A DNA stretch of 64,000 nucleotides from Cannabis sativa (Eukaryota > Streptophyta > Magnoliopsida > Rosales > Cannabaceae): positions 73,523,580 to 73,587,579 of the forward strand of contig NC_083610.1 in the NCBI RefSeq assembly GCF_029168945.1. The letters run 5' to 3'. Position 1 is the stretch's first letter. Every line of letters begins with the position of its first letter. Positions 1-10,697 of the stretch are shown here, in pieces. The translations under genes and the position numbers were made by a program. Under the pieces are notes generated by a model. It saw only the letters and a list, made by a program, of their open reading frames with translations, made no database searches and had not been told where the DNA came from.

Positions 1-1400
1 GAAGCCTATTGTTCACACATCTTACACAATGGCACCTAATTCTACCACCCAATATTTACGTTTCGAGGTCATCTCTAAAAATGCATTTAGACCATTCCAA
101 TATTGTGGACATCTACGATGTCGCAATGTGGTCCAAGACTTGTCGATTATCATCTAAAATTTATAAAGGCATATAAGATTTCATGTTAATGACACAATTT
201 TATAATATCTTAAGTTAAAATATTTTATATCATTTTATGAAATTAAAAAAAAATCATGTACTATTGTTTATTTTTAAAAATAAATGTTCATCATTTAAAA
301 GTTATCATATTATTTATTAATTATATTTAATTTTTAAGTTATTATTACTTTACTTTTTTTATATTTATTAAATTTTATTATTCAAAAAACGAATTACTTA
401 ATTATTTATAAATTTTTATTTTATTAATAAATTAAGTTTATTTTTTTTATTATTATTAATTATTACTTCAAATTTATGATATATTAAATTTTTCTTATTT
501 TAAAAAAACTAAATTATTATTTATAAATTATTATATTATTACTTAATTAAGTTTTTTTTTTAATATATTTTTAAGTAATTATTACTTTTTTTATATATAT
601 ATTAAATTTTTAATATTCTAAAAATTAATAGCTAATTTAGTTTATTTTTTATTTTATTTTTAAAAGTTTATTACTTCAAATTTGTTATATATATTAATTT
701 TTTTATTTTTTAAAAAATATATTATTATTTTTAATATTAATTAATTAATTATTTATGATTTTTTATATTACTAATTAATTATATTTTTTCATATTTACTT
801 TTCAAACACTTTGGATTTATAATTTTTAAAGTTAAAATTTCTATTATTTAAATACTGCAATATTACATAATTATTTTAAAATATTATTTTTATTATAATT
901 AACTTTTTGAGCAATTAATATATTCTTATTCTAATATTTTCAGAGAAATTTTAAAAAATATTACATAATTAATTATTTAACAGACTTATAATGTTGTAAC
1001 TATTCAAAAGTTGTAAAAAATTTAAAAGCTTAATATTTTTAACAAATTAGAAAAATTATAATCCTATAAAATACATTTATTACTACATAAATTTAAAATC
1101 TAAACTTTTACAAATTTATACATTTTAAAATTTTAAGCATTATATTATAGCAATATATTATACAAAAAATACATAACTATACAAAAAAAAAATAGAAATA
1201 ATAGGGAGAAATGAAAAAAAAAATAGTGAAAAAACATTACATGTGAAAGAAAATGGTGGTGTAATGGCGGTTGACGGTGGTGCAATGGGCGGAGGTGGAG
1301 GAGGAGAAGAGAAATGGGTGGAGAAGAGGAGGGTCGGAGAAGATGGTCGGGGGTGAATTTTGTGGCGGAAAAAATGGAAAAGGTTTTTTGAGTTAGGGGT
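1..1400. other. AT-rich stretch without a recognisable gene
   Basis: Nearly pure A/T sequence with no coherent reading frame. The short minus-strand frame near 1158-1427 is proline- and phenylalanine-rich low complexity and is not supported as a gene. Most of this stretch is probably the interior of the CACTA element whose end lies at 1745, but the other end of that element is not visible. Confidence 0.6.
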
Positions 1401-1745
1401 TGGTATTATATAGTGTTTTATTACCAACGGGACCCGCCGGTATTAATAGGGGTTCCGCCGGTAATACAAAAATGGTCAGAATTCTTGACTAATACCGGCG
1501 GAACCCGCCTCTAATAATCTACCAGTATTAGCCATTTCAAATTTTGGGTGGTCAAAATCCCGCCCAAAGTATTAGAGGCGGATTTTCTGCTAGTAATACT
1601 CTAAAACTACTGGTATTAATATTATTTATTAAATATTTTTTTAATTATTAAAAAGTAATACCGGCGGATTACCATTTTCACCGGTAATAACCCCAATAAT
1701 ATCGACAGTTTGTCTCCGCCGGTATTGAAGCAAATTCTTGTAGTG
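1401..1745. mobile_element. Terminal and subterminal region of a CACTA (En/Spm) DNA transposon
   Basis: The stretch ends at 1735-1745 in TTCTTGTAGTG, the reverse complement of the CACTACAAGAA terminus typical of plant CACTA elements. Upstream, 1420-1730 carries many direct and inverted copies of a subterminal motif close to CCGCCGGTATTA, for example near 1433, 1457, 1493, 1650 and 1716. Such repeats are the expected transposase-binding array of this superfamily. ATA at 1746-1748 could be the 3-bp target duplication. No transposase is seen, so this is either a non-autonomous copy or one end of a larger element entering from the left. Confidence 0.75.
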
Positions 1746-1897
1746 ATATTATTTAGTTTGAGAAAATACAAAAGAACAAACTATAAGAAAATCTCACCTA
1801 AGCGATGCGTAATAATTAAAAAAAATAAAACTTACAAAGTTACGTATAATTAAAAAAAATTGAAAATGATAATTAAAGTGAATATTAAGAACATCTT

Positions 1898-1910
1898 TAA
1901 TGTAGAGTAT
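1898..1910. repeat. Left target-site duplication of the LINE
   Basis: This 13-base copy directly abuts the poly(A/T) end. Its partner at 4227-4239 differs by one base. Confidence 0.65.
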
Positions 1911-4226
1911 TTTTTTTTTTTTGAATGAAATATCAACTTCATTAAATCAAGAGCATTCAGAAAACAAGATATCCCTCAAATCGGACCGGATATCTTACTC
2001 TGGAATGCAACCACCAGAGATAAATCGAGACTGCCTTGCAATAACATGGGCAACTCGATTAGCTGATCGTTTTACAAAACGTAACTTAACATCCTTTAAA
2101 AGAGATAATAACAAACGACAATCATCTATAACAATACCAAAAGTAGAAGACATTTTTTGGTTGCTTCTTATTACTTGCACAGATAAAAGACTATCGGTCT
2201 CAAGCTCAACATTCTTCCAAGACTTGTTCTTTATCCAACTTAGAGCTTCCTTGATCCCCAAAGCTTCAATCACTTCGGCAGGGTAGGTGCCATTACAATG
2301 GCATGTTTTGGCCTCTAAGAACCTACCTAGGTGATCCCTCGCCACTACTCCATAGCCATAAGAGTTGTCTTGTTGATAAAGGGCCGCATCTACATTTATC
2401 TTGAGGTTGTTTGTTGCAGGTGGTGTCCATAGCTCAGCCCCTTCATCACTATTACTAAACGGTAGTGTTAAAAGAGCGCTTTTATCTTGAGCTTTCCTCC
2501 AATGTTCAAGAGTAATTGAAGAATTGACCATAACTTCTTTAACATTAGGCTTGTGTTTTTTCCAGACAACTTGATTTCGGGCTTTCCACAAGGCCCAACA
2601 AAGAGTTGTTGCACGACAGATAAAATCAGTATCGCAAGTGTGCAGCAGCTGCTCAAACGAGTAGCCAAACGAGGAAGATAAGTCAATCAGCACAGGCCGT
2701 CCAAAACTATTCCAACAAGCTTCAGCAAAATCGCAAGACAGCAGTGCATGGGCTATTGTTTGACAGACGGGACAATTTGAAGAAATTGGGACATGTTTAG
2801 TGACAAGATTCGCACAGGTTGGGAGAGAACCTGCTATAGCTCGCCACAAAAATTCAGAACTTTGGGAGGTATCTTCAAATGCCAAAATTTACGCCAAAAA
2901 CCAGAGTTGTTTGGCCTTGGACTGACTGGTTTTTGACTCTGCAGAAGATTATAAGCACTTCTCACAGTAAACTTTCCATTATGTTCTGCTGTCCAAGACC
3001 AGCAGTCAGGTCTAGCAGTAGAGCTTAGTGGAATGTTGAGAATTAGATCAGCTTCTTGGGAAGAAAACAAGTCACAGACTACTTCAGCATCCCAACATAA
3101 CATGTTTGTTGCAAATAGTGAACTAACAGTATGTGTGCTAAGCCCAGGATGGGTAGAAGATACATATCTGTTACTTGTTGATGGTAGCCAAGGAGAACCG
3201 AGGATTTTAGTACTTGTACCATCACCAATAACACGGGCAGCCCCAAGCCGAACCAAGTTCTTAGCACCCCAAATACTACGCCACACAAAGCTTGGGTTAT
3301 GTCCGAGATCAGATGAAATGAAATCAGAATTTGGAAAGTACTTTGCTTTGTAGACTCTACCAACAAGAGCGTCGGGCTTGCACAATAATCGCCAACCTTG
3401 TTTGGCAAGCATGGCGAGATTAAAATCATGGAGATGCCTAAACCCCATTCCACCTTCTTCTTTAGGAGTTGCTAAGCGATCCCACGACATCTAGATAATG
3501 CCTCACCCTTTACTAGAGTTAGTCTTCCACCAGAAACTAGCCATCAATTTTTCTATCTCATTACAAGTACCAATCGGAATAAGAAAAACATTCATAGCAT
3601 ATGTTGGCAAAGATTGGATGACTGTTTTGAGTAAGATTTCTTTTCCAGCACGAGAAAGAAACTTTCCATCCTAGCTGTCAATTCGAGCAATGACTTTATT
3701 TTTAATAAAGCCAAGCACAACATTCTTGTTGCGGCCTATAATATTTGGAAGACCTAGATAGAGACTGCCTTCAAGAGCTTCAGGCATATGGAGTGTATCA
3801 CAAACCATATTACGAATGGTAGTCTCAGTATTGGGACTGAAGAAGATCGAAGACTTTGTGTAATTGAATTTCTGGCCGGGGGCTTAACAAAACAAGTAGC
3901 TGTCATCCGCGAAAAACATGTGTGTTATAGAAGGTGCCCGTTGAGCAACACGACATCCTTGAATAAGTCTATTAGCTTCAAATTTCTGAATGAGAGCGAA
4001 GAGGCCTTCAGCACATATGATGAAAAGATAAGTAGAAAGCAGATCTCCCTGACGGATACCTCTGGATGGGGAGATAGAGTCAATCACATGGCCGTTATGA
4101 ACGACTGTGTAGTGAACCGTAGATACACAACCCATAATGAGTTAAACCCATTTGCTAGCAAAGCCTATACGAGTCATAAAAGTGATGTATATGTATATTT
4201 TAGTCCAAATTCATAAAAGTGAATTC
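1911..4226 (-). mobile_element. 5'-truncated LINE (non-LTR retrotransposon)
   Basis: On the minus strand the copy starts inside the reverse transcriptase, continues through the RT thumb, a zinc-binding region and RNase H, and ends in a poly(A) tail seen as a T run at 1911-1921. It is flanked by candidate target-site duplications at 1898-1910 and 4227-4239 that match at 12 of 13 bases (TAATGTAGAGTAT against TAATGTTGAGTAT). Truncation at the 5' end is the usual product of incomplete target-primed reverse transcription. Endonuclease and ORF1 are absent. Confidence 0.88.
1995..4175 (-). pseudogene. LINE ORF2 remnant: reverse transcriptase, zinc-binding region, RNase H
   Basis: This is the 3' part of a plant L1-type ORF2. 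Read from 4175 downwards, it shows the RT block GIRQGDLLSTYLF, then FADDSYLF, where the two Asp are the polymerase catalytic pair (about 3884-4135). The conserved post-RT region WDRLATPKEEGGMGFRHL lies near 3430-3490, a CPVC zinc-binding motif near 2780, and an RNase H domain at about 2000-2470 containing NVDAAL, ETDSL and NRVAHVIAR. The frame is broken by at least two nonsense codons (near 3675 and 3494) and by a frameshift near 2850, so no functional protein is expected. Confidence 0.88.
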
Positions 4227-4239
4227 TAATGTTGAGTAT

Positions 4240-5596
4240 AAAAATTTAGTACATATTAAAAATTGTGCTAAATTTGGCACAAAATATAGCATCAGCCAAT
4301 TTTACACATAATAAATATTATATTTTTATTTACTCGTTTGCCACTTATTAATATAATTAATTATTTTTTACATTTTATTTATATATTTAATAAATTTTAT
4401 ATATACTTTTAATAAAAATTTAATACTTTTATTGATTTTTTTACACTTATCTATAAAAAAATAATTAATTTTACCCTAAAATGATTAATATAAATGTATT
4501 GGAGCAATATTATAAAATTTTAGCCAAATATAATATTGACTCACTTTTTTAGCTCAAATATTATACATCATCTATTAGAAATGATAAGAAAAATACCAAG
4601 GGAGGTACTTAATTAACACCATAAATAGTGGCATACCATTATTGGCGGCATACTATTATTGGTGCATTTCAATATTGAGTCTCACAAATTTTGATTTAAT
4701 GAATAATATAAGATCACTGCTAAGCAATTATTAGGTGTCATATTTATATAGTGTTGGACATCTTAAGATGACAAATAATATTGTTCAATTAATAATAATA
4801 AAATAATTCATCAAAAAAATTATGATACATAAAAAAACACACAAGAGTTGTTGTAAAAAAAATATACAAAAAAAAAAAATTGTAAAAAAAATAACAATAA
4901 TTCATAATAAAAGAAAAACAAAAAAAATTACATCAAGTTTTTTAATATGTGCATTGGAGCATAATACTAAAAATTAATATAAATATATATCACAAAGTTT
5001 TCTTTCACCAAATATAATACAATTTTTTATATCACATTGGAGATGTTCTTACAAATTTATTTATAATAATATAAAAAAAAATTAAAATTTTAATCGAAGT
5101 TAATAAACATATGTGCATATTAATTATAAAAATGTTAAAGGACACATTAAATTGTCAAGCACCACAAAAAGTATCATACTGTTATTAGTTCATTTCAATA
5201 TCAACTCCTATAAATTTTAATTTAATAAATGATTTAGAAAACTGCTAACTAATTAGTTTGGTATATGAATTATAAAAAAAAAAAACAAATAAAAAAAAAC
5301 ACAAAAGATAAAAAAAAATTATTAATCATTTATTGTGGATATGAATTAGTTTGGCATTGAATATTTTAGGATGCCATATAACAAGAATAGTACAAAAAAT
5401 TATATAAAAAATATTACAAAGATCATTTATAAGAAAAAAAAAACACAAAAGATAAAAAAAATATTACTAATCAATTATTGGATACCATATCATATCAGGT
5501 ATAATATTGAGCACCATAAAATGTTAATAGTTGTAAAAAAAAAAAAAACTGAAAAAAATAATATATAAAAATAATAAAAACAAAAAAAAAAATTAA
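4240..5596. other. AT-rich intergenic DNA with diverged repeats
   Basis: No gene is recognisable. A roughly 100-base segment at 4610-4720 recurs in diverged form at about 5160-5275 and again in part near 5330-5375; shared words include CATTTCAATAT and TTTAATTTAAT-like runs. These look like remnants of a small AT-rich element family, but no clear terminal repeats were found. Confidence 0.4.
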
Positions 5597-5720
5597 GAAA
5601 TTTTTACACCAAAAATCTATTTTGCACATTTTATTACATTTTTACCCCTACACGCCTACATCAACTTTTTTACTTACCATCTTTGTTTTATTACAAAAAT
5701 ACCACTTACTCATCATTCCA
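5597..5720 (+). repeat. Left inverted end of the MULE (degenerate)
   Basis: It contains TATTAC followed by AAAAATACCAC at about 5688-5704, plus a related outer copy at 5632-5647. The same pair with nearly the same spacing occurs inverted at the right end. The outermost bases pair as GAAA..CCAAAAA on both sides. Confidence 0.6.
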
Positions 5721-6056
5721 TGCACAGACACGTGTGCCATCCCCATCACACATCAATCAAATCCCACTCTCTTCCCTCTCTTTTTTCCTTTTCTTTCAAT
5801 TTCATTTTCGATTTTCCTTCATTTTTTTTGTTGTTTAGAAGATCAATAACCTCCATTGATAAGCTTAACCACCCATTATTCATCACGTTTTTTCCCTCTC
5901 GTTTTTTGTTGATCCAAAAAATTTCAACTCCCACTCAACCCATGATTTCTCAACTGTTTTTCCCTCTCAGTTTCATCTTGTTTCAAATTTATTTATAAAA
6001 TAGCCATCACTCGTTCATCATTATCACCTTCTCCAGTTCAGAAACAAAAATAAAAA

Positions 6057-8232
6057 ATGGGCAAGAAAACTTTGGCTAACAAATCAAAGGGTAAACGCCC
6101 GATCGTTGAAGAGTATGATTTTGATTTTGATGCTCCTCTGACCAAGTGTGGGAGACCACATACTTCGAAGAAAACGAAGCTCAATGTGGAAGAGCAAACG
6201 GTTCAAGAAATTTCTGGGAAAAAAACTAGTGCCTCTGCCGAAGTTCGAACAGAGGTTGGTTTTCAGTTTCATTCTCGTTTCCCCCTTTTTCAACATTTAG
6301 AGTTTTCCCAGATTTTTGCATTTTTTTGTTCATTCTGCTTTGTGTAATTTTAGGGTTTCATTTTGAACATTTCGTTTTATGTTGTTTAATTTTTTAGGTC
6401 TTTATTGTTGGTTTTGAGCAATTTATTTTGTTCTTTTCTGGGTTTGGTTTTTAAATTTGATTTTGTTTTCTTTATTTTCAGTGTTTGTTTGTGCTTTAGG
6501 TTCTGTAATTTGTTTTCGTTTTTAGTGTGTACAATCAGTCGTATGTAGTTTCTTATTAGTTTTTTTTTATAGTTTAATGTTGTTATGTTTGATGTGTTTT
6601 TCGATTTTCATTAGGTCTAGTTGTTTGCTGTTAGTTTTTAGGTTTCAAAACGATTTCAGATCTTTGCTGTTTATTTTTGTATAGTTGTGTCTGTTTGGTA
6701 GTTTGTTTTTGGTTTGTTTATAGTTTTATTGTAGTTGTCATACTGTAGTATTCACGATTAATAATTTATTGTGGCCATTTTGGTTATTTTGCAGGTTTGG
6801 GACTACAAATTTAGTCCTTCTGATTACTATAGATCTAAGTGTGTTTGCACTAGTCTTTTTTCTGTCATAGATAATATTAAGAAAACTTTGTCTGTTAATA
6901 TGCTGTCTATGTTTCGTGAAACTCAGTTTGGCCATTTTCTAGATATGCCTGAGTTTGTTTTTCATACGCAAGTTGTCCATAGTTTATTACTGAGGGAAGT
7001 TTTCCAGCCCAATCCTAAAGAGTTTTGGGCTAAGGTTGCTGGCCGTTGCATACGGTTTAGTGCTGATGAATTTTATTTGATTTCTGGAATTGATTGTTTC
7101 GGTGATTGCAACAAGTTGTTGTTTTCACAGGAAACAAATCAGTTGGTAGAAATCTGTTTTCGTGGTGTAAAAACCATTGACCACAAAGCCATTGAGAATG
7201 CTTTCTTGGGTAGTAGGTGGGGTTTGGATGAATCCCTTGGTTTGAAAATGGTTGTTTTGTATTTTATTCAGTGTTTTCTTCTTAGTAATACTCCTGATAA
7301 AGAAGTATCTAGGTTTGATCTAGATGTTGTGGATAGCGGTCGGTGGGACGAGTATTGTTGGGGCAGGGAATCCTTTGAATTGACAATTGATTCATTCAAA
7401 GGTAGAATTCAGCATGGGATTTTAATGAAAAATAAGAAGGCAGAGAAGGGAGGCCAGTATGATGGTTGGTATAGGGCTTTGGGATGTCTATGGGTTTTTA
7501 CGGTTTGGTTTTATGAATGCTATCCTGCTATGGTGAACTCTTTCTGTAAAAGAGTTTCATCTTCTATTCCAAGGATTCTGAACTGGAGCAACACCGTTGT
7601 CACCAAAAATCCAACTCTTCGAGACTTGAAGGGCAAGATTTTTGATTTGCCGTTGAACAAGGTAAATTACAGTTTCTTTACTGTTTCTTTTCAGTTTTAT
7701 TTATGTTGTTAATTTTTAGTTTTTTAAATTGTTTTTACATTTTCATATTCTGTTTGATTATGCTGTTTAGTTGAAGATCAAAAACATGTGTTCTACTGAT
7801 GAAGAGAGGCAGAAGCTTCAACTTGACGGTTTATTTCTTGATGAGTCTATTGATGACCGTGGTGTAGCGAAGCAATCATTTGAGAGTGGGTCATCTTCAA
7901 AGAAATTTGATTCAGCGGATATTGATTTGATGAAATCTAAGTTGGAGATGGTCATTTCGAATCAAGCATCATTGGCCGAAGACTTCATATACTTGAGGTG
8001 TTTTGTTGATCTTAATTTCAAGTCCGTAATGACTGTAATTAAGGATATTCAGGAGAAGGTTAATACCATTCATCGTCGTCCTTCTGATGAGGTATTTAAT
8101 CATAGTTTATTGTTTATGTTTTTTCATATTTTTTTTTAGTTTCTTTACTGTTTCATTTAAGTTGCATTTATGTTGTTTGATTCAGGGAAAGTCATCTGAT
8201 GAATTAGTAACTCAAGATTCTGATGATGATGG

Positions 8233-8267
<35 letters not shown>

Positions 8268-10182
8268 CTGAGGATGATGAGAAGGAACTGCCTGATCCAG
8301 AAAATATTGATTCCGACTCCGACGATGGTGGTGAGTTGGTTAAAGTTGGTGGTGATGCTGATGATGCTGACAAGGTTGTTACTAATGTTGCCCCTGCTGA
8401 TGTGAATCCATCTGAGGCTGTTGGAGGGAGTGATGAAAATGCTAAGGATGTTGAGAAGTCAAAGGGCGATGAGTCTCGATTAAAGGGGGACGATTTCTTT
8501 GATGGTTAAGCCAGCTTGAAATAGATGATGATCAAGTTGTGTTGGCTGGCTTGGAGGCTGTTGGTAAAATCCATGTAAGTGTATTTTTAATTGGTTGCAA
8601 GAAAATTAGGTTTCTTTTTGGTTGCTCAATAGTTTTTAGTTTGTTTTGCAACTTTTTAAATTCAGTCTTTCTTTTTTAGGTCCGCGCACCCAATACAGAT
8701 GTTGTTGGTCAAAAGTCAGCTGCCCTTCATACTGATGAAGAAACTGAGGACACTGTCTCTGATACACCTCTTTTGGATAAGAGGAAGCGTGCTCCGGCCT
8801 TGAAATCTCCTTTTGTTGATTTCGGGTCTGCTGATGTGGGGAGCACTCCAATGGAGCTAATGTCCTCAGGTTCTCAATCACCTGGGGATGATAGGGATTT
8901 TAAAATAGTGACTTATGTGAAGGGCCTTTATGCTCTTAATGATGCATTTGCTGATCCCGTATCTCCTGAGATTGAGGCAAAATTTGACGCGTGGATTGGT
9001 CAAGGCTTGCTTAAACATCCTAGGTGACTGTTTTTATTAAATCTGTATTTGTATTCTGTTTTATTTTTCAGTTTTATTTTGGTTTTAATGCTATTTTTTT
9101 TGTTGTTTCTTTGTTGTTTTAGGCATTACAATTGTTATGCTGATGGCGCAAAGAAATTTACCCGGGGTTTTAGGCTAGGTGTTGATTATGTGGAGGATAA
9201 AACTTGGTTTTATCATTTGGCTACATGCGACATGTTTATAAATGACTCGGTAAATTTTCCATTTTTCATTGTAGTTATGATAGTTTGTTTTCAGTTGCTT
9301 TTTAAATGTTTTTAAGTTTTGATACTTTATTACAGTTTTTTAACAGTTGTTCAAACTTTTCATTTGTGTTTCTGTGTTGTTTTTGTTTTAGCATATGAAC
9401 ACCATATTCTATTACCTTAGAAAAAGGGTAAATATTCTTCCGCTGTGACGTTGAATTTTGCGACAACTGATTGTCTCTTTGATGATTCCATCCAAGCTTT
9501 GTACCACAAATATAACAAAGCCAAGTCAATGAAGACTAAGATGTCACACATTCACGCTGCCCACCCAATAGCGCATTACATTCGAGGTTTGCGCATTCCG
9601 TGTTCTAAGCCTTGGTATGAAGCCGATCATGTGTTATTCATCATCAATCTAAGGAGGGAAAGTCATTGGGTGTTTGGTCGTCTTGACTTGAATGAAGGGA
9701 TTCTGTTTCTGTATAATTCTCCGAGGACTGCGAAAATGAATGCTGCAGCTAGGAATGCCATGAAGGCTTATTCTGTGTTGCTGCCTTTGTTTTTTGATCT
9801 ACTTGGTTTCTGGAAGAATAGGTCACATGCTCCTGCTTTAGGTTCTGACCCTACAGCTCCTTTAAGAATCGTGGAGATTAGTGGTCTGCCGTCTCAGCAG
9901 AAAAAGTGAGTGTTTCTTTTAAGTTTATTTTATGTTGTTTTTTAGTTGCTAAACTGTTTATATTTTTTCTATTTTTATAGTGATTGCGGAGCATATGTTG
10001 CTGCATTTGCCGAGTTGTTTATCCACGGAAAGGATGTTCCTGCGGACTTTGATATCGAAGTTTATCGTACTCGGCTTGCTGCACTTTTCTTCTCATATGG
10101 CCAAAGGAAAATTGATGAAAGCATTGATAGCGAGGATGAGAAGCAAAGCAAGTCTTCTAAGGCTTCTAAATTGAAAAAATAG
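6057..10182 (+). pseudogene. ULP1-like (peptidase C48) protein with DUF1985 domain, MULE passenger gene
   Basis: Exons fitted by GT-AG sites: 6057-6254, 6795-7661, 7771-8091, 8186-8574, 8680-9023, 9123-9249, 9392-9905, 9981-10182. An in-frame TAA at 6051 supports the start. The product would be about 987 residues: a basic, lysine-rich N-terminus, a DUF1985 region (about 67-355), a coiled segment, an acidic poly-Asp tract, then a C-terminal C48 protease domain. Catalytic His lies in SHW (codon 9664) and Cys in NDCGAY (codon 9985), the latter assembled only by splicing. The residue 17 after His, normally the triad Asp, is Asn (codon 9715). Two single-base losses disrupt the frame, one at about 8505-8507 and one in the A run at 9420-9425; both lie in homopolymers. 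The family normally removes SUMO or SUMO-like peptides. Its role in transposition is unknown. Confidence 0.85.
8219..8272 (+). repeat. GAT-repeat tract encoding poly-Asp inside the ULP1-like gene
   Basis: An almost uninterrupted (GAT)n run within exon 4 encodes about a dozen aspartates and continues into an Asp/Glu-rich segment. It is likely a length-variable microsatellite and forms an acidic, disordered linker between the DUF1985 and protease parts. Confidence 0.9.
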
Positions 10183-10697
10183 GATCTTTTATTTTGGTGA
10201 CTATTTTGTGTTATTGGTTGAATCTATTATCAGACAACAGTTAGTGTTATTGGTTGAATATAGGTATTATATTTGGTTTTATACTCTGGATCTGGTTTAA
10301 AACTTTTAGGATATTTGACATTTAGTCCTTATAATATGTTTATTGTATAGGTTTGTATCAGCAAAAGTTGTATGTTTTTCTAATTGTTCAAGTTTTTATA
10401 TACAATCGCACAACTATAGAGAAACTATTATCCAACTGAATACAAACAATGTACTTATATTTCTAAATTGTGCTATGTTTTATCAATTCTTACCTGACTG
10501 CTTTTAAAATTGTAAAGAAGAAGTGATTCATGTACTTAATATTTACGAAGTGTCGCAACTGCAACAAAACGATGTTGCAACTATTAAAAAACTGTTTCAA
10601 ATTTCATAAAAATGAAATCCCATGTATTTAGAACATAACATATCAACCTGTTTGAATTTGCACACAGAATTAAACAATTCAAATATTTCATATGTAT
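10183..10697. other. Gap between the two convergent MULE genes
   Basis: About 515 bases separate the two stop codons. The stretch would hold both 3' untranslated regions. No further reading frame or RNA gene was recognised. Confidence 0.6.

Noticed and set aside
1158..1427. Minus-strand 89-codon frame
   Set aside because: Low-complexity Pro/Phe/Ser protein inside CACTA subterminal DNA. No domain, and not gene-like.
3788..4216. Plus-strand 142-codon frame
   Set aside because: Shadow of the minus-strand LINE reverse transcriptase with its FADD motif.
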